Part shown: piece after piece, positions 44,503-53,805 of the stretch
Layout of the letters: the number at the start of each line of letters is the position of its first letter
Numbering within the stretch: position 1 is the stretch's first letter
NCBI RefSeq assembly: GCF_001426085.1
Contig: NZ_LMRR01000034.1
Coordinates: forward strand, 1 to 64,000
From: Rhodococcus sp. Leaf278
GTDB lineage: Bacteria > Actinomycetota > Actinomycetes > Mycobacteriales > Mycobacteriaceae
Direction: 5' to 3'
DNA length: 64,000 nt
Program-made: the position numbers and the translations under genes
Notes under the pieces: generated by a model
What the model was told of the DNA's origin: nothing
Databases searched by the model: none
Seen by the model: only the letters and a program-made list of their open reading frames with translations

Positions 44503-46608
44503 CTAGACGCTGGCTACGCCCGGAGCCAGGAAGCGCTGACCGGTGGCGGCCTCGGAAGCGCCGCTGCGATCCAGGTACGGGGTGATGCCGCCGTTCCAGA
44601 ATCCGAAGCCGCCGCCCAGGAGCAGGCAGAGGTCGATGTCCTCGGCCGCCGCGACGACGCCTTCGTCGAGCATGATCCGGATCTCGTCGGCGAATGCGTT
44701 GCGGGTGCGTTCGAGCACCTGCTCGGCGGTGGACGGCGAATCACCCTGTGGCCACAGGTCAGCGACCTCGGGATCGACGACCTGGCCCTCCGGACCGTAC
44801 GTCCACACGCCCGGCTTCTTCGCCTCGACGAGCGCACGGAATCCGGGGGAGTCCTTGAACCGCTCCGGGTATGCCTCGCCGAGGGTTTCGGCGGTGTGCA
44901 GTGCGACGGCAGGTCCGACGAGAGCCAGCAACGTCAGCGGGCTCATCGGCATGCCGAGTTCGCCCACGGCACCGTCGGCGACATCGAACGGTGTGCCCTC
45001 GTCGATGGCACTGATGATCTCGTTCGACGCGCGCGTGACGAGACGGTTGAAGACGAATCCGGGGAGATCCGCCGACAACACGGCCGACTTCTTCAGGGTC
45101 TTGGCCGTCGCGAATGCCGTTGCGAGGGTGGCATCGTCGGTCTTCTCACCCTTGACGACCTCGAGCAGCGGAAGCACTGCGACGGGGTTGAAGAAGTGGA
45201 AGCCCACGACCCGCTCGGGGTGCTTCAGATCTGCCGCCATCTTCGTGATCGACAACGAAGACGTGTTGGTCGCGAGAATCGTTTCGGCAGAGACGAATTC
45301 CTCGACCTCGGCGAAAACCTTCTTCTTGACGTCGAGATTCTCGAACACTGCCTCGATGACGAAATCGGTCTTGGCGAAGGCGGACTTGTCGATGGAGCCG
45401 GAGACCAATGCCTTCAACCGATTTGCGGCGTCCGGGGACAGGCGCTTCTTGCCGAGCAGCTTGTCGATCTCGCCGTGGACGTAGCCGACACCCTTGTCGA
45501 TACGCTCCTGATCGATGTCGGTGAGGATCACCGGCACCTTCAACTGGCGCACGAACAGCAGTGCCAGCTGGCTGGCCATCAAGCCGGCACCGACGATGCC
45601 GACGCCGGAGATCTTGCGTGCCAACGACTTGTCGGGTGCACCGGCGGGACGCTTCGCGCGCTTCTGCACCAGATCGAAGGCGTACAGGCCGGCACGGAGC
45701 TCGTCCTTGACCAGCAGCGTGGACAGGGCCTCGTCCTCGGCCGCGAAGGCCTTGTCGAGCGAGGCCGAGTCGGTGATGTCGGTGCTCTTGGCGAGCTCGA
45801 GCAGCTCCACCGCGGCGACGGGGCCGGGGGCGAAGTTGTTGGTCTTGCCGGCCACGATTCCCTTGGCTCGGGCGATGGCGTCGTCCCAGGCCTGGCCGCG
45901 GTCGATCTCGGGACGGTTGGGGACGATCTCACCCTTGATCACCTGAGCGGCCCACGCCAGGGACTGCTCCAGGAAATCGGCTCCGCCGAAGAGGGCGTCG
46001 GCGATGCCGAGGTCGAGTGCCTGCTGGGGCTTGAGTACGCGGTTCTGGTTCAGCGCGTTCTCGATGACGACGGTGACGGCGTTCGAGGCACCGATGATGT
46101 TGGGCAGCAACTGAGTTCCGCCCCATCCCGGTACCAGGCCGAGGAAGGCCTCGGGCAGGCCGAGGGCAGCGGCATTCTCCGCGACCGTCCGGTAGTGCGA
46201 GTGCAGTCCCACTTCGAGGCCGCCGCCGAGCGCGGCCCCGTTGATGAAGGCGAACGTCGGAATCGTCGACTCGCGCAGGCGGCGGAAGACCTTGTGGCCG
46301 AGCTGCCCGATCTGGAGCGCCTCATCCTTGGTCTTGATGTTCGGCACACCGTTGAGGTCGGCACCCACGGCGAAGATGAACGGCTTACCGGTGACGGCGA
46401 TGGCCACCGGGTTCGCTGCGAATGCCTCGTCGAGTGCGGCGTCGAACTTGGCGAGTCCGCCGGGCCCGAAGGTCGACGGCTTGGTGTGATCGAAGCCGTT
46501 GTCCAGGGTCACCAGTGCGATGGAGCCGTCGAGCCCCGGTACGGACACGATCTTGGTGAAGGCGTTCGTGACTACCTCGTCGGTGAACGCTGTGGTGATG
46601 TCGCTCAT
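44503..46608 (-). CDS. fadB: Fatty acid oxidation alpha subunit: enoyl-CoA hydratase / 3-hydroxyacyl-CoA dehydrogenase
   Basis: A 701-residue bifunctional beta-oxidation enzyme. Crotonase domain at about 20-210 (oxyanion-hole region GAALGGGLEVGLHSH, then GLPEAFLGLVPGWGG), linker, NAD-binding 3-hydroxyacyl-CoA dehydrogenase domain from about 330 (GVGIVGAGLMASQLA), the catalytic region HFFNPVAVLPLLEVV near 485, and a C-terminal dehydrogenase domain. It resembles mycobacterial FadB (Rv0860). Its start overlaps the fadA stop by 4 nt; the two products form the trifunctional complex. Confidence 0.95.
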   Translation of the reverse strand: MSDITTAFTDEVVTNAFTKIVSVPGLDGSIALVTLDNGFDHTKPSTFGPGGLAKFDAALDEAFAANPVAIAVTGKPFIFAVGADLNGVPNIKTKDEALQIGQLGHKVFRRLRESTIPTFAFINGAALGGGLEVGLHSHYRTVAENAAALGLPEAFLGLVPGWGGTQLLPNIIGASNAVTVVIENALNQNRVLKPQQALDLGIADALFGGADFLEQSLAWAAQVIKGEIVPNRPEIDRGQAWDDAIARAKGIVAGKTNNFAPGPVAAVELLELAKSTDITDSASLDKAFAAEDEALSTLLVKDELRAGLYAFDLVQKRAKRPAGAPDKSLARKISGVGIVGAGLMASQLALLFVRQLKVPVILTDIDQERIDKGVGYVHGEIDKLLGKKRLSPDAANRLKALVSGSIDKSAFAKTDFVIEAVFENLDVKKKVFAEVEEFVSAETILATNTSSLSITKMAADLKHPERVVGFHFFNPVAVLPLLEVVKGEKTDDATLATAFATAKTLKKSAVLSADLPGFVFNRLVTRASNEIISAIDEGTPFDVADGAVGELGMPMSPLTLLALVGPAVALHTAETLGEAYPERFKDSPGFRALVEAKKPGVWTYGPEGQVVDPEVADLWPQGDSPSTAEQVLERTRNAFADEIRIMLDEGVVAAAEDIDLCLLLGGGFGFWNGGITPYLDRSGASEAATGQRFLAPGVASV

Positions 46609-47831
46609 GCCTTCGCTCCTGAGTAGTCAGCGTGGTTGGGGTTCTCCCAGATGACGGTGCCGCCCATGCCGAGACCGATGCACATGGTCGTCAGGCCGTA
46701 ACGGACGTCGGGCTGCTGAGCGAACTGGCGGCTCAGCTGGGTCATCAGGCGGACGCCCGAGGATGCCAGGGGGTGGCCACATGCGATGGCGCCTCCCCAC
46801 TGGTTGACGCGGGGATCGTCGTCGGCGATGCCGTAGTGCTCGAGGAATGCGAGAACCTGGATGGCGAATGCCTCGTTGATCTCGAAGAGGCCGATGTCGT
46901 CGATGCTCAATCCGGTTCGGCCGAGCAACTTTTCGGTGGCGGGAACCGGGCCGATGCCCATGACGGCCGGGTCGACGCCGGCGAAGCTGAAGCCGACCAT
47001 TCGCATACCGATGTTCAGGCCGAGCTCGTGCGCCGTGTCCTCACCGGCGAGGATCGCGGCGGTGGCACCGTCGTTGAGTCCCGCGGCGTTGCCGGCGGTG
47101 ACGCGACCGGCAGGACGGAACGGAGTCTTGAGCTTCGCGAGATCTTCCAGCGAGGTGCCGGGACGAGGCGGTTCGTCCTCGGTGGCCAGGCCCCACCCTG
47201 CGGCGGACTTGGTGGCGACGGGCACGAGGGTGTCGGCGATGTAGCCGGCCTTCTTCGCTGCTTCGTACTTGTTCTGACTCGCGACGGCATAGGCGTCGGT
47301 GCGGTCCTTGGTGATGCTCGGGAACCGGTCGTGCAGGTTCTCGGCGGTGTTACCCATCACCAGGGCACTGGGATCGACGAGCTTGTCGGCGAGGAAGCGC
47401 GGGTTGGGATCGACACCCTCACCCATCGGGTGGCGGCCCATGTGCTCGACGCCACCGGCGATGACGACGTCGTACTGGCCGAAGCCGATGCCCGAACCCG
47501 TGGTGGTCACCGAGGTCATCGCACCCGCGCACATGCGGTCGATGGCGAATCCGGGGACGCTGCGGGGGAGTCCGGCCAGCAGTGCGGACGTGCGGCCGAT
47601 GGTCAGCCCCTGGTCGCCGGTCTGCGTGGTCGCGGCGATGGCGACCTCGTCGATGCGCTCGGGAGGAAGGTTGGGGTTCTTGCGAAGGAGTTCGCGGATT
47701 GCCTTGACGACGAGGTCGTCTGCGCGAGTGTCGGCGTACATGCCCTTGGGGCCTGCTTTGCCGAACGGGGTACGGATGCCGTCGACGAAGACAACATTCC
47801 TCTGTGAGCTGGTGGACGCGGGTACAGACAC
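46605..47831 (-). CDS. fadA: Acetyl-CoA acyltransferase (thiolase), fatty acid oxidation beta subunit
   Basis: A 408-residue thiolase that cleaves 3-ketoacyl-CoA with CoA. The nucleophilic Cys99 is in IDRMCAGAMTS, the catalytic His in GGAIACGHPLASSG, and the second Cys in TTMCIGLGMGG. NEAFAIQ is also present. GTG 47831 is selected because a GGGAGG site lies 12 nt upstream. It resembles FadA (Rv0859). Inverted repeats at 47898-47917 in its promoter may bind a TetR-type regulator of fatty acid degradation. Confidence 0.95.
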   Translation of the reverse strand: MSVPASTSSQRNVVFVDGIRTPFGKAGPKGMYADTRADDLVVKAIRELLRKNPNLPPERIDEVAIAATTQTGDQGLTIGRTSALLAGLPRSVPGFAIDRMCAGAMTSVTTTGSGIGFGQYDVVIAGGVEHMGRHPMGEGVDPNPRFLADKLVDPSALVMGNTAENLHDRFPSITKDRTDAYAVASQNKYEAAKKAGYIADTLVPVATKSAAGWGLATEDEPPRPGTSLEDLAKLKTPFRPAGRVTAGNAAGLNDGATAAILAGEDTAHELGLNIGMRMVGFSFAGVDPAVMGIGPVPATEKLLGRTGLSIDDIGLFEINEAFAIQVLAFLEHYGIADDDPRVNQWGGAIACGHPLASSGVRLMTQLSRQFAQQPDVRYGLTTMCIGLGMGGTVIWENPNHADYSGAKA

Positions 47832-47897
47832 GCTTTTCGATCCTCCCGACAGATGCGGACGACTCGCCCGGGTGCCCGGACGCGCCACCTACTGTAG

Positions 47898-47917
47898 CGG
47901 GTATTACCCGTCGGTAA
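47898..47917. promoter_or_regulatory. Overlapping inverted repeats upstream of fadA, candidate operator
   Basis: Two interleaved palindromes: CGGGTATTACCCG (47898-47910) and TTACCCGTCGGTAA (47904-47917). They lie 67 bp upstream of the fadA start and overlap the last codons and stop of the RNase D gene. This type of dyad is typical of TetR-family operators. Confidence 0.5.
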
Positions 47918-49199
47918 CTTCGGAAGGGTGCAGTGCCTTTGCCAGAACCGGTACCACCAGCGACCGTTGCCAGGGGCGAGCGTGTCCCTCGATCAACCGG
48001 GCATCGATCGTCTCTTCGGAATCGGCCCCTTCGTCCTCGGGAGTCCGCCAATCCCACACCAATCGGCGTAGCAGGTCCGGCGTCAGGAGGTTTTCGACCG
48101 GAACCGACACCGACTCGCTGAGCTCGGTCATCGCCGCTCGTACCTCGGCCAGCCGGGCCGCCGCGTCGGGATCGCGGCGCGCCCATCGGTTGACCGGGGG
48201 CGGGCCGTCGAAAGATGCTGCCATGGAGGGTAACTCGGAGGTCGGGAGGGCCCGTGCACGTGTGAGCGCCGAGGCCCACAGCCGGGATGATCGACGCTGG
48301 CGAGGGCCGCCGAAGACCGGCAGTTGCTCGAGCTCACGAGAGGTCTTCGGGTCGGCTGTCGCGGCGGCCACGATCGCCGAGTCCGGCAGCACTCGGCTCG
48401 GTGCCACGTCACGTTTGGCCGCCAGTTCGTCTCGGGTGGTCCACAATTCGCGAACGGCAGCGAGTGTGCGGGGAGACTTGATCGCGTGAATCCCCGAGGT
48501 CCGACGCCACCTGTCGGTCTTGGGTTTGGGTGGTCCGAGAGCGAGGATGTGGGCGAATTCCTGTGCCGCCCACTCCGTTTTGCCTTGTCTTTCGAGCTCC
48601 GCGGCCATCTCGTCGCGAAGCTCGAGCAGAACTTCGACGTCGAGCGCGGCGTAGTTGAGCCAGGTGTCGGGCAGGGGACGAGTGGACCAGTCGGCAGCGC
48701 CATGACCCTTCTGGAGCGCCAGCCCCAGGGTGCGTTCGACTATGGCACCGAGCCCGACGCGTTCGAAACCGGCGAGACGGCCGGCGAGCTCGGTGTCGTA
48801 AAGCGTCGCAGGGACCAGACCGAGTTCGGCCAGTCCGGGGAGGTCCTGATCGGCGGAGTGCAGCACCCATTCGAGCGGGTTGATCACCTCGGCGAGTGGA
48901 CCCAGATCTCCGGTGACCGGGATCGGATCGAGCAGAACGGTGCCGGCTCCACGCCGGCGAAACTGCAGCAGGTAGGCGCGCTGGGAGTAGCGAAAGCCCG
49001 ACGCGCGTTCGGCATCGACGGCGAGAGGCCCGTGACCTGCGGCGAGGAGCTTCGCAGCGGCGAGAACGGCGTCCGGTGTGTCCACGACATCGGGCACGCC
49101 GTCGGCCGGGGCGAGCAACGGAACGGCGACCGGCTCGTTGACCTGCTCGTCCGACGTGGCGTCGTCCGACGTGGTGTCGGGGGAACTCTCGGCTGACAT
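47904..49199 (-). CDS. rnd: Ribonuclease D with HRDC domain
   Basis: A 431-residue DEDD 3'-5' exonuclease. After an acidic N-terminal tail of about 35 residues, the exonuclease domain (about 40-235) contains VDAERASGFRYSQRAYLLQ (DxE), [15 protein letters not shown] (Asp) and the YAALDVEVLLEL end motif (YxxxD). An HRDC-type domain follows (about 240-320). It trims stable RNAs such as tRNA and 5S rRNA precursors. From memory its homologue (Rv2681) neighbours dxs1 and the DUF3000 gene in M. tuberculosis. Confidence 0.92.
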   Translation of the reverse strand: MSAESSPDTTSDDATSDEQVNEPVAVPLLAPADGVPDVVDTPDAVLAAAKLLAAGHGPLAVDAERASGFRYSQRAYLLQFRRRGAGTVLLDPIPVTGDLGPLAEVINPLEWVLHSADQDLPGLAELGLVPATLYDTELAGRLAGFERVGLGAIVERTLGLALQKGHGAADWSTRPLPDTWLNYAALDVEVLLELRDEMAAELERQGKTEWAAQEFAHILALGPPKPKTDRWRRTSGIHAIKSPRTLAAVRELWTTRDELAAKRDVAPSRVLPDSAIVAAATADPKTSRELEQLPVFGGPRQRRSSRLWASALTRARALPTSELPSMAASFDGPPPVNRWARRDPDAAARLAEVRAAMTELSESVSVPVENLLTPDLLRRLVWDWRTPEDEGADSEETIDARLIEGHARPWQRSLVVPVLAKALHPSEVTDG

Positions 49200-49239
49200 G
49201 GACAGTGACTCTAAGCCCTACGGTCGGTGGGTCCGGAGA

Positions 49240-49839
49240 CTATGTCCGGCTGGAACTGCGTTGACCGAGGGTGGTGATGCCTGCCGGTGGCAGTCCAGCC
49301 GCGTACGCGAGAACTTCACAGAAGGCCTCGACGTGCGTCGAGAGGTCCTCGGACGTCGCTGTCCAGGAGGCGCGAAGTTCGAGCTGATGGGCCTTGGGGG
49401 GACCGGCGATGTCGCCGTACCGCACCGAGCTGGTCGAGGTGACGGTCCCGCCGAGTGCATTGAGTGGTTCGGCGCGCGACTCCAATGCGTCCACCAGCCA
49501 GCTCCACCCGACCTCGGGAAGCATGGGATCCTCGGCGAGCGATTCGTCGACGTCCGCTTGTATGTAGGCAACCAGTCGAAGCGTCCCGTTCCAGGCTTCT
49601 GCACCGTCGGGGTCGTACAGGAGAATCAGGCGGCCGAACGCGTCGCCGTCGCTCTGTTCGTCGACCTGCTCGGAATCCGGGTGCTTGACATCGGCCCCGA
49701 TCGCGTAGCTGTACGGCGCGAGTCGTTGCGGCGGCCGGATCGGACCGATTTCGATCGCCGGGTGTACCTGGGCCCGATGCATCGCGTCGATGGCGGCGCG
49801 GAAAGGCGCAGGTTCGGCGGTGGATTCGGGTTCGGTCAC
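49240..49839 (-). CDS. DUF3000 domain-containing protein
   Basis: A 199-residue soluble protein of the DUF3000 family, with RPPQRLAPYSYAIGADV and FGRLILLYDPDGAEAWNGTLRLVAY as conserved blocks. The C-terminal part (about 110-199) includes GWSWLVDALE and RASWTA. GTG 49839 is selected because the conserved region starts about 10 residues later; an upstream in-frame start reads across the divergent hemE promoter. It is upstream of rnd in the same orientation and probably co-transcribed with it. Function unknown. Confidence 0.83.
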   Translation of the reverse strand: MTEPESTAEPAPFRAAIDAMHRAQVHPAIEIGPIRPPQRLAPYSYAIGADVKHPDSEQVDEQSDGDAFGRLILLYDPDGAEAWNGTLRLVAYIQADVDESLAEDPMLPEVGWSWLVDALESRAEPLNALGGTVTSTSSVRYGDIAGPPKAHQLELRASWTATSEDLSTHVEAFCEVLAYAAGLPPAGITTLGQRSSSRT

Positions 49840-49964
49840 GTGATCGGACGTTAGACGCGTCACGTTGTACTGCGGCGGAGGCGCGCCGAGCCGTGATGGA
49901 ACCGAAGTGGGTGTGTTGCCCTTGGTGGCAGGAACCTTCCTGACGCGTGGCAGCATGGAACCCG

Positions 49965-51038
49965 ATGAACGCCGAAGCGCAGACCACAGCCCCCGCCCGT
50001 CGAGAACTCCCGGACGCGCCGTTCTTGGCCGCGATCGCCGGCAAAGAGCCCTCGCGTCGGCCGGTGTGGTTCATGCGCCAGGCCGGCAGGTCGCTTCCCG
50101 AATACCGAAAGATCCGCGCCGGCATCGGCATGCTGGATTCGTGCTTCCGCCCGGATCTGGTGGCCGAGATCACGCTGCAGCCGGTCCGTCGTCACGATGT
50201 GGACGCGGCAATCCTGTTCTCGGACATCGTGGTTCCGCTCAAGGCTGCCGGGATCGATCTCGACATCGTCGCCGGCACCGGTCCGGTCGTGGCTCAGCCG
50301 GTGCGTTCGGCGGCCGATGTCGCGGCGCTGCCCACGTTGACCGCCGATCAGGTCGAGCCGGTTGCCGATGCGGTACGCATCCTCACTCGCGAGCTCGCGA
50401 ACACGCCGCTCATCGGGTTCGCCGGGGCTCCGTTCACCCTTGCGTCCTACCTGGTCGAGGGTGGCCCCAGTCGCAATCACGAGAAGACCAAGGCGCTGAT
50501 GCGCTCCGACCCGGCGACCTGGCATGCCTTGCTCGACGCGCTGGCGACCACGACGATCACGTTCCTGCAGGCTCAGTTGGCTGCCGGAGTGGACGCGGTG
50601 CAGGTGTTCGACTCGTGGGCGGGCGCGCTGTCCCTCGCCGACTACCGCGAGTACGTGCTGCCGCACTCGACGCGAGTGTTCGACGCCGTGTCCTCGGCCG
50701 GCGTGCCCAAGATCCATTTCGGGGTCGGTACCGGCGAGTTGCTCGGTGCGATGGGTGAGGCCGGTGCCGACGTGGTCGGTGTCGACTGGCGGATTCCGCT
50801 CGACGACGCCGTGCACCGAGTGGGCGGCGGCAAGGTGTTGCAGGGAAATCTCGATCCCGCGGTGCTGTTCGCCGGCTGGGATGCGGTCGAGGCCGAAGTT
50901 CGTCGCATCGCCGCCGAAGCGGACCGCGCGGTGGCGGCCGGTGCGCGCGGGCATGTGTTCAACCTCGGTCACGGAGTGCTCCCCGACACCGATCCAGAGA
51001 TTCTGACCCGAGTGGTCTCGCTGGTGCATTCGTTGTGA
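49965..51038 (+). CDS. hemE: Uroporphyrinogen decarboxylase
   Basis: A 357-residue cytoplasmic enzyme converting uroporphyrinogen III to coproporphyrinogen III. The N-terminal signature [17 protein letters not shown] and the substrate-binding [27 protein letters not shown] and [14 protein letters not shown] motifs are present. ATG 49965 is preferred over the ATG 18 nt upstream. First gene of the haem operon; its stop overlaps the cgoX start by 4 nt. Confidence 0.96.
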   Translation: MNAEAQTTAPARRELPDAPFLAAIAGKEPSRRPVWFMRQAGRSLPEYRKIRAGIGMLDSCFRPDLVAEITLQPVRRHDVDAAILFSDIVVPLKAAGIDLDIVAGTGPVVAQPVRSAADVAALPTLTADQVEPVADAVRILTRELANTPLIGFAGAPFTLASYLVEGGPSRNHEKTKALMRSDPATWHALLDALATTTITFLQAQLAAGVDAVQVFDSWAGALSLADYREYVLPHSTRVFDAVSSAGVPKIHFGVGTGELLGAMGEAGADVVGVDWRIPLDDAVHRVGGGKVLQGNLDPAVLFAGWDAVEAEVRRIAAEADRAVAAGARGHVFNLGHGVLPDTDPEILTRVVSLVHSL

Positions 51039-52390
51039 CGGCGCGGCGGTACGCCGTGGTCGGCGGCGGAATCTCCGGCCTCGTCGCGGCGTATCGCCTT
51101 CGACAGTCCTGTGGTCCCGACGCGGACATCACTCTCGTCGAGGCATCCCCTCGACTCGGTGGCACGCTGCGGACCACTGAGGTCGGTGCCGAGTCGCTCG
51201 ATGTCGGCGCGGAAGCGTTCATCGGTCGTCGTCCGGAAGTACCGGCTCTGCTCGCCGAGCTCGGCCTGTCGGATCAACTGGTGCACCCGTCGTCGGCGCG
51301 TCCACTGGTCTACTCGGGCGGTCGGACTCACTCGCTTCCGCTCGGCACCTTGATGGGCATACCGTCCTCCGTCGACTCGGTGCGGGATCTGGTGGACCCG
51401 GAAGAACTGCACCTCATCGAGACCGAAACAACACGGCCGTTCACGTGGACCGCGGGCTCGGATGTCAGCGTGGCCGATCTCGTGGGCAGCCGGTTCGGCT
51501 CCCAGGTCGTGAGTCGTTCGGTCGACCCGTTACTCGGCGGTGTGTACTCCGGCTCGGCGAGTTCGATCGGCGTCCGGGCTGCATTGCCGACATTGGCAGC
51601 TGCATTGGACGCCGGTGCCGCGAACCTGACCGAGGCGGTGCTGGCCGCGCTGCCCACGCCGTCCCCGGGACCGGTGTTCGGAGGGCTGCGCGACGGCTAT
51701 GCGGTGCTGCTCGACGCTCTGATCGCCGCGACCGATGCCCGAACGATCGTCGGAGCAGGCATCGACGAGGTACGCCGTGAGGCGACCGGCTGGTACGTCG
51801 ATCGCGTGGGTGTAGTCGACGGTCTGGTCCTGGCGGTACCCGCGCCTGTCCTCGGCCATCTCATCGCCGCGGTGGCACCCGAGGCGTCCCGGGCCGCGCG
51901 CAGTATCGAGTTGGCGTCGTCTGTCGTCGTCGCGCTGGCTTTTCCGAAAGCGATCGAGCTGCCACAGAATTCGGGCATTCTCGTGGCGACGGACGCAGGC
52001 CTGGATGTCAAGGCATTCACGTTGTCGAGTCGGAAGTGGCCACACCTGGGGGAGCGTGACGCGGTACTGCTGCGGGCCTCGCTCGGCCGGTTCGGCGACT
52101 CCACGGCCACGGACCGATCCGACGAGGAGACCGTCGACACCGCGTTGAAGGATCTGCGCACGGTAGCCGGCATCGACGTGCGACCGCTGGCCGCGACCGT
52201 CCAGCGCTGGCCGGGCGGCTTGCCTCAGTACGCGCCCGGACACCTCGATCGCGTCGCCGCCGTCGAGTGCGGCGTCGCCGATCTACCCGGGCTCGAGGTC
52301 ACCGGAGCCTGGCAGCGCGGCGTCGGTGTGCCCGCATGTATTGCGTCCGCCACCACCGCTGCCGCCCGTCTGGTCGAGGTGGCACGATAG
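51035..52390 (+). CDS. cgoX: Coproporphyrinogen III / protoporphyrinogen oxidase
   Basis: A 451-residue FAD-dependent oxidase of the HemY type, with the dinucleotide-binding motif [17 protein letters not shown] at the N-terminus and the C-terminal [21 protein letters not shown] signature. In Gram-positive bacteria, including actinobacteria, this enzyme oxidises coproporphyrinogen III in the coproporphyrin-dependent haem pathway. Placement between hemE and chdC supports that route. GTG 51035. Confidence 0.93.
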   Translation: MTARRYAVVGGGISGLVAAYRLRQSCGPDADITLVEASPRLGGTLRTTEVGAESLDVGAEAFIGRRPEVPALLAELGLSDQLVHPSSARPLVYSGGRTHSLPLGTLMGIPSSVDSVRDLVDPEELHLIETETTRPFTWTAGSDVSVADLVGSRFGSQVVSRSVDPLLGGVYSGSASSIGVRAALPTLAAALDAGAANLTEAVLAALPTPSPGPVFGGLRDGYAVLLDALIAATDARTIVGAGIDEVRREATGWYVDRVGVVDGLVLAVPAPVLGHLIAAVAPEASRAARSIELASSVVVALAFPKAIELPQNSGILVATDAGLDVKAFTLSSRKWPHLGERDAVLLRASLGRFGDSTATDRSDEETVDTALKDLRTVAGIDVRPLAATVQRWPGGLPQYAPGHLDRVAAVECGVADLPGLEVTGAWQRGVGVPACIASATTAAARLVEVAR

Positions 52391-52395
52391 GGGCC

Positions 52396-53091
52396 ATGGC
52401 ACGCCTCGATTACTCAGCGCTCAACTCGACTCTTCGCTACCTGATGTTCTCGGTCTACAAGGTCACGCCCGGTCTGCTGGGCGACGATCGGGCCGAGGCA
52501 GCCAAGGAAGCGAAAGTCTTCTTCGAAAGCCGCGAAGACAAGGGCGTCGCAGTGCGCGGTGTCTACGACATCGCAGGCATGCGCGCGGACGCCGATTTCA
52601 TGGTCTGGACACACGCCGAGCGCATCGAGGACCTCCAGGCCACCTATTCCGATTTCCGGCGCACCACCGCTTTGGGCAAGGCAAGCACGCCGGTCTGGAG
52701 CAACACCGCTCTGCACCGTCCGGCGGAGTTCAACAAGAGTCACGTCCCGGCCTTCATCGCGGGCGAGGACCCGGGTGCGTACATCTGCGTCTACCCGTTC
52801 GTCCGGTCGATCGACTGGTATCTCCTGCCCGACGACGAGCGCCGCACGATGCTCGCCGACCACGGCAAGGCCGCCCGTGACTACAAGGATGTCCGCGCGA
52901 ACACCGTGCCCTCGTTCGCACTGGGCGACTACGAGTGGATTCTGGCGTTCGAGGCTCCCGAACTCGATCGCATCGTGGATCTGATGCGTGACCTGCGTGC
53001 CACCGAAGCGCGCCGGCACGTGCGCGAGGAGACCCCGTTCTTCACCGGCCCTCGGGTCGAGGTGGACGCACTCGTCGAATCACTGCCGTGA
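52396..53091 (+). CDS. chdC: Coproheme decarboxylase (HemQ/ChdC)
   Basis: A 231-residue member of the chlorite-dismutase fold. It decarboxylates coproheme to haem b with hydrogen peroxide as the last step of the pathway. The conserved [12 protein letters not shown] region contains the candidate catalytic Tyr; [12 protein letters not shown] supplies the likely haem-binding His. ATG 52396 is used, five bp after the cgoX stop, so the two are co-transcribed. The next gene overlaps its stop by 4 nt. Confidence 0.94.
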   Translation: MARLDYSALNSTLRYLMFSVYKVTPGLLGDDRAEAAKEAKVFFESREDKGVAVRGVYDIAGMRADADFMVWTHAERIEDLQATYSDFRRTTALGKASTPVWSNTALHRPAEFNKSHVPAFIAGEDPGAYICVYPFVRSIDWYLLPDDERRTMLADHGKAARDYKDVRANTVPSFALGDYEWILAFEAPELDRIVDLMRDLRATEARRHVREETPFFTGPRVEVDALVESLP

Positions 53092-53792
53092 CGACATCGG
53101 GCAGCCAGACCATCGAGGCCGTCCTGTTCGACTTCTCGGGCACACTGTTTCGGTTGGAGGAGCACCCGACCTGGTTCGACGGCATCCACGACGCAGACGG
53201 CACCCCGGTCGACGGTGCAGGCGCTGCGGAGCTCATGCGACGTATGACGGCACCGGTGGGCGAAACAGTCGAGTTCGACGATGCAACGCGTCATGCGTGG
53301 CGAAACCGGGACCTCGATCCGGCACTACACCGGCAGGCCTATCTGCATGTGCTCGAGCAATCCGGGGTCACGGTTCCGGCGCAGGCGGAATCGGTCTACG
53401 GACGCGTGATCGATGCCGATTCGTGGACGCCGTACCCCGATACCGAATCGGTCCTGAAAAAGCTTGCTACCGAGTCCATTCGGGTCGGTGTACTCAGTAA
53501 TATCGCCTTCGACATCCGTCCCGCGTTCGTCGATCGCGATCTGGATCGGTATGTCGACGAGTTCGTGCTGTCGTTCGAGGTGGGTCACGTCAAACCGCAA
53601 CCGGAGATCTTCCGCCATGCCGTCACCGCGTTGGGTGTCGATCCGTCGCGGACGCTGATGGTGGGCGACAGCGCCGAGGCCGACGGCGCGGCTCAGGAGA
53701 TCGGGTGCCGCTTCGCGCTCGTGGATCCGGTGCCGACGGTCGAGCGGCCGGATGGACTGTTGGCAGCGTTGAGCGCGTTCGGCATTCGATGA
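53088..53792 (+). CDS. HAD-family hydrolase
   Basis: A 234-residue HAD phosphatase. Motif I is LFDFSGTLF (Asp-x-Ser instead of the usual second Asp), motif [12 protein letters not shown], and motif [17 protein letters not shown] with [16 protein letters not shown]. The cap is helical (about 20-100). The serine at the general-acid position would weaken standard phosphatase activity, so its reaction is uncertain. GTG 53088 overlaps the chdC stop, so it belongs to the haem operon transcript. Confidence 0.85.
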   Translation: MTTSGSQTIEAVLFDFSGTLFRLEEHPTWFDGIHDADGTPVDGAGAAELMRRMTAPVGETVEFDDATRHAWRNRDLDPALHRQAYLHVLEQSGVTVPAQAESVYGRVIDADSWTPYPDTESVLKKLATESIRVGVLSNIAFDIRPAFVDRDLDRYVDEFVLSFEVGHVKPQPEIFRHAVTALGVDPSRTLMVGDSAEADGAAQEIGCRFALVDPVPTVERPDGLLAALSAFGIR

Positions 53793-53805
53793 CCGAGGTA
53801 GTTCG

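Noticed and set aside
44374-46626. 750-codon open frame on the plus strand, antisense to fadB
   Set aside because: It mirrors fadB exactly and has no domain; high G/C at third codon positions opens the opposite frame.
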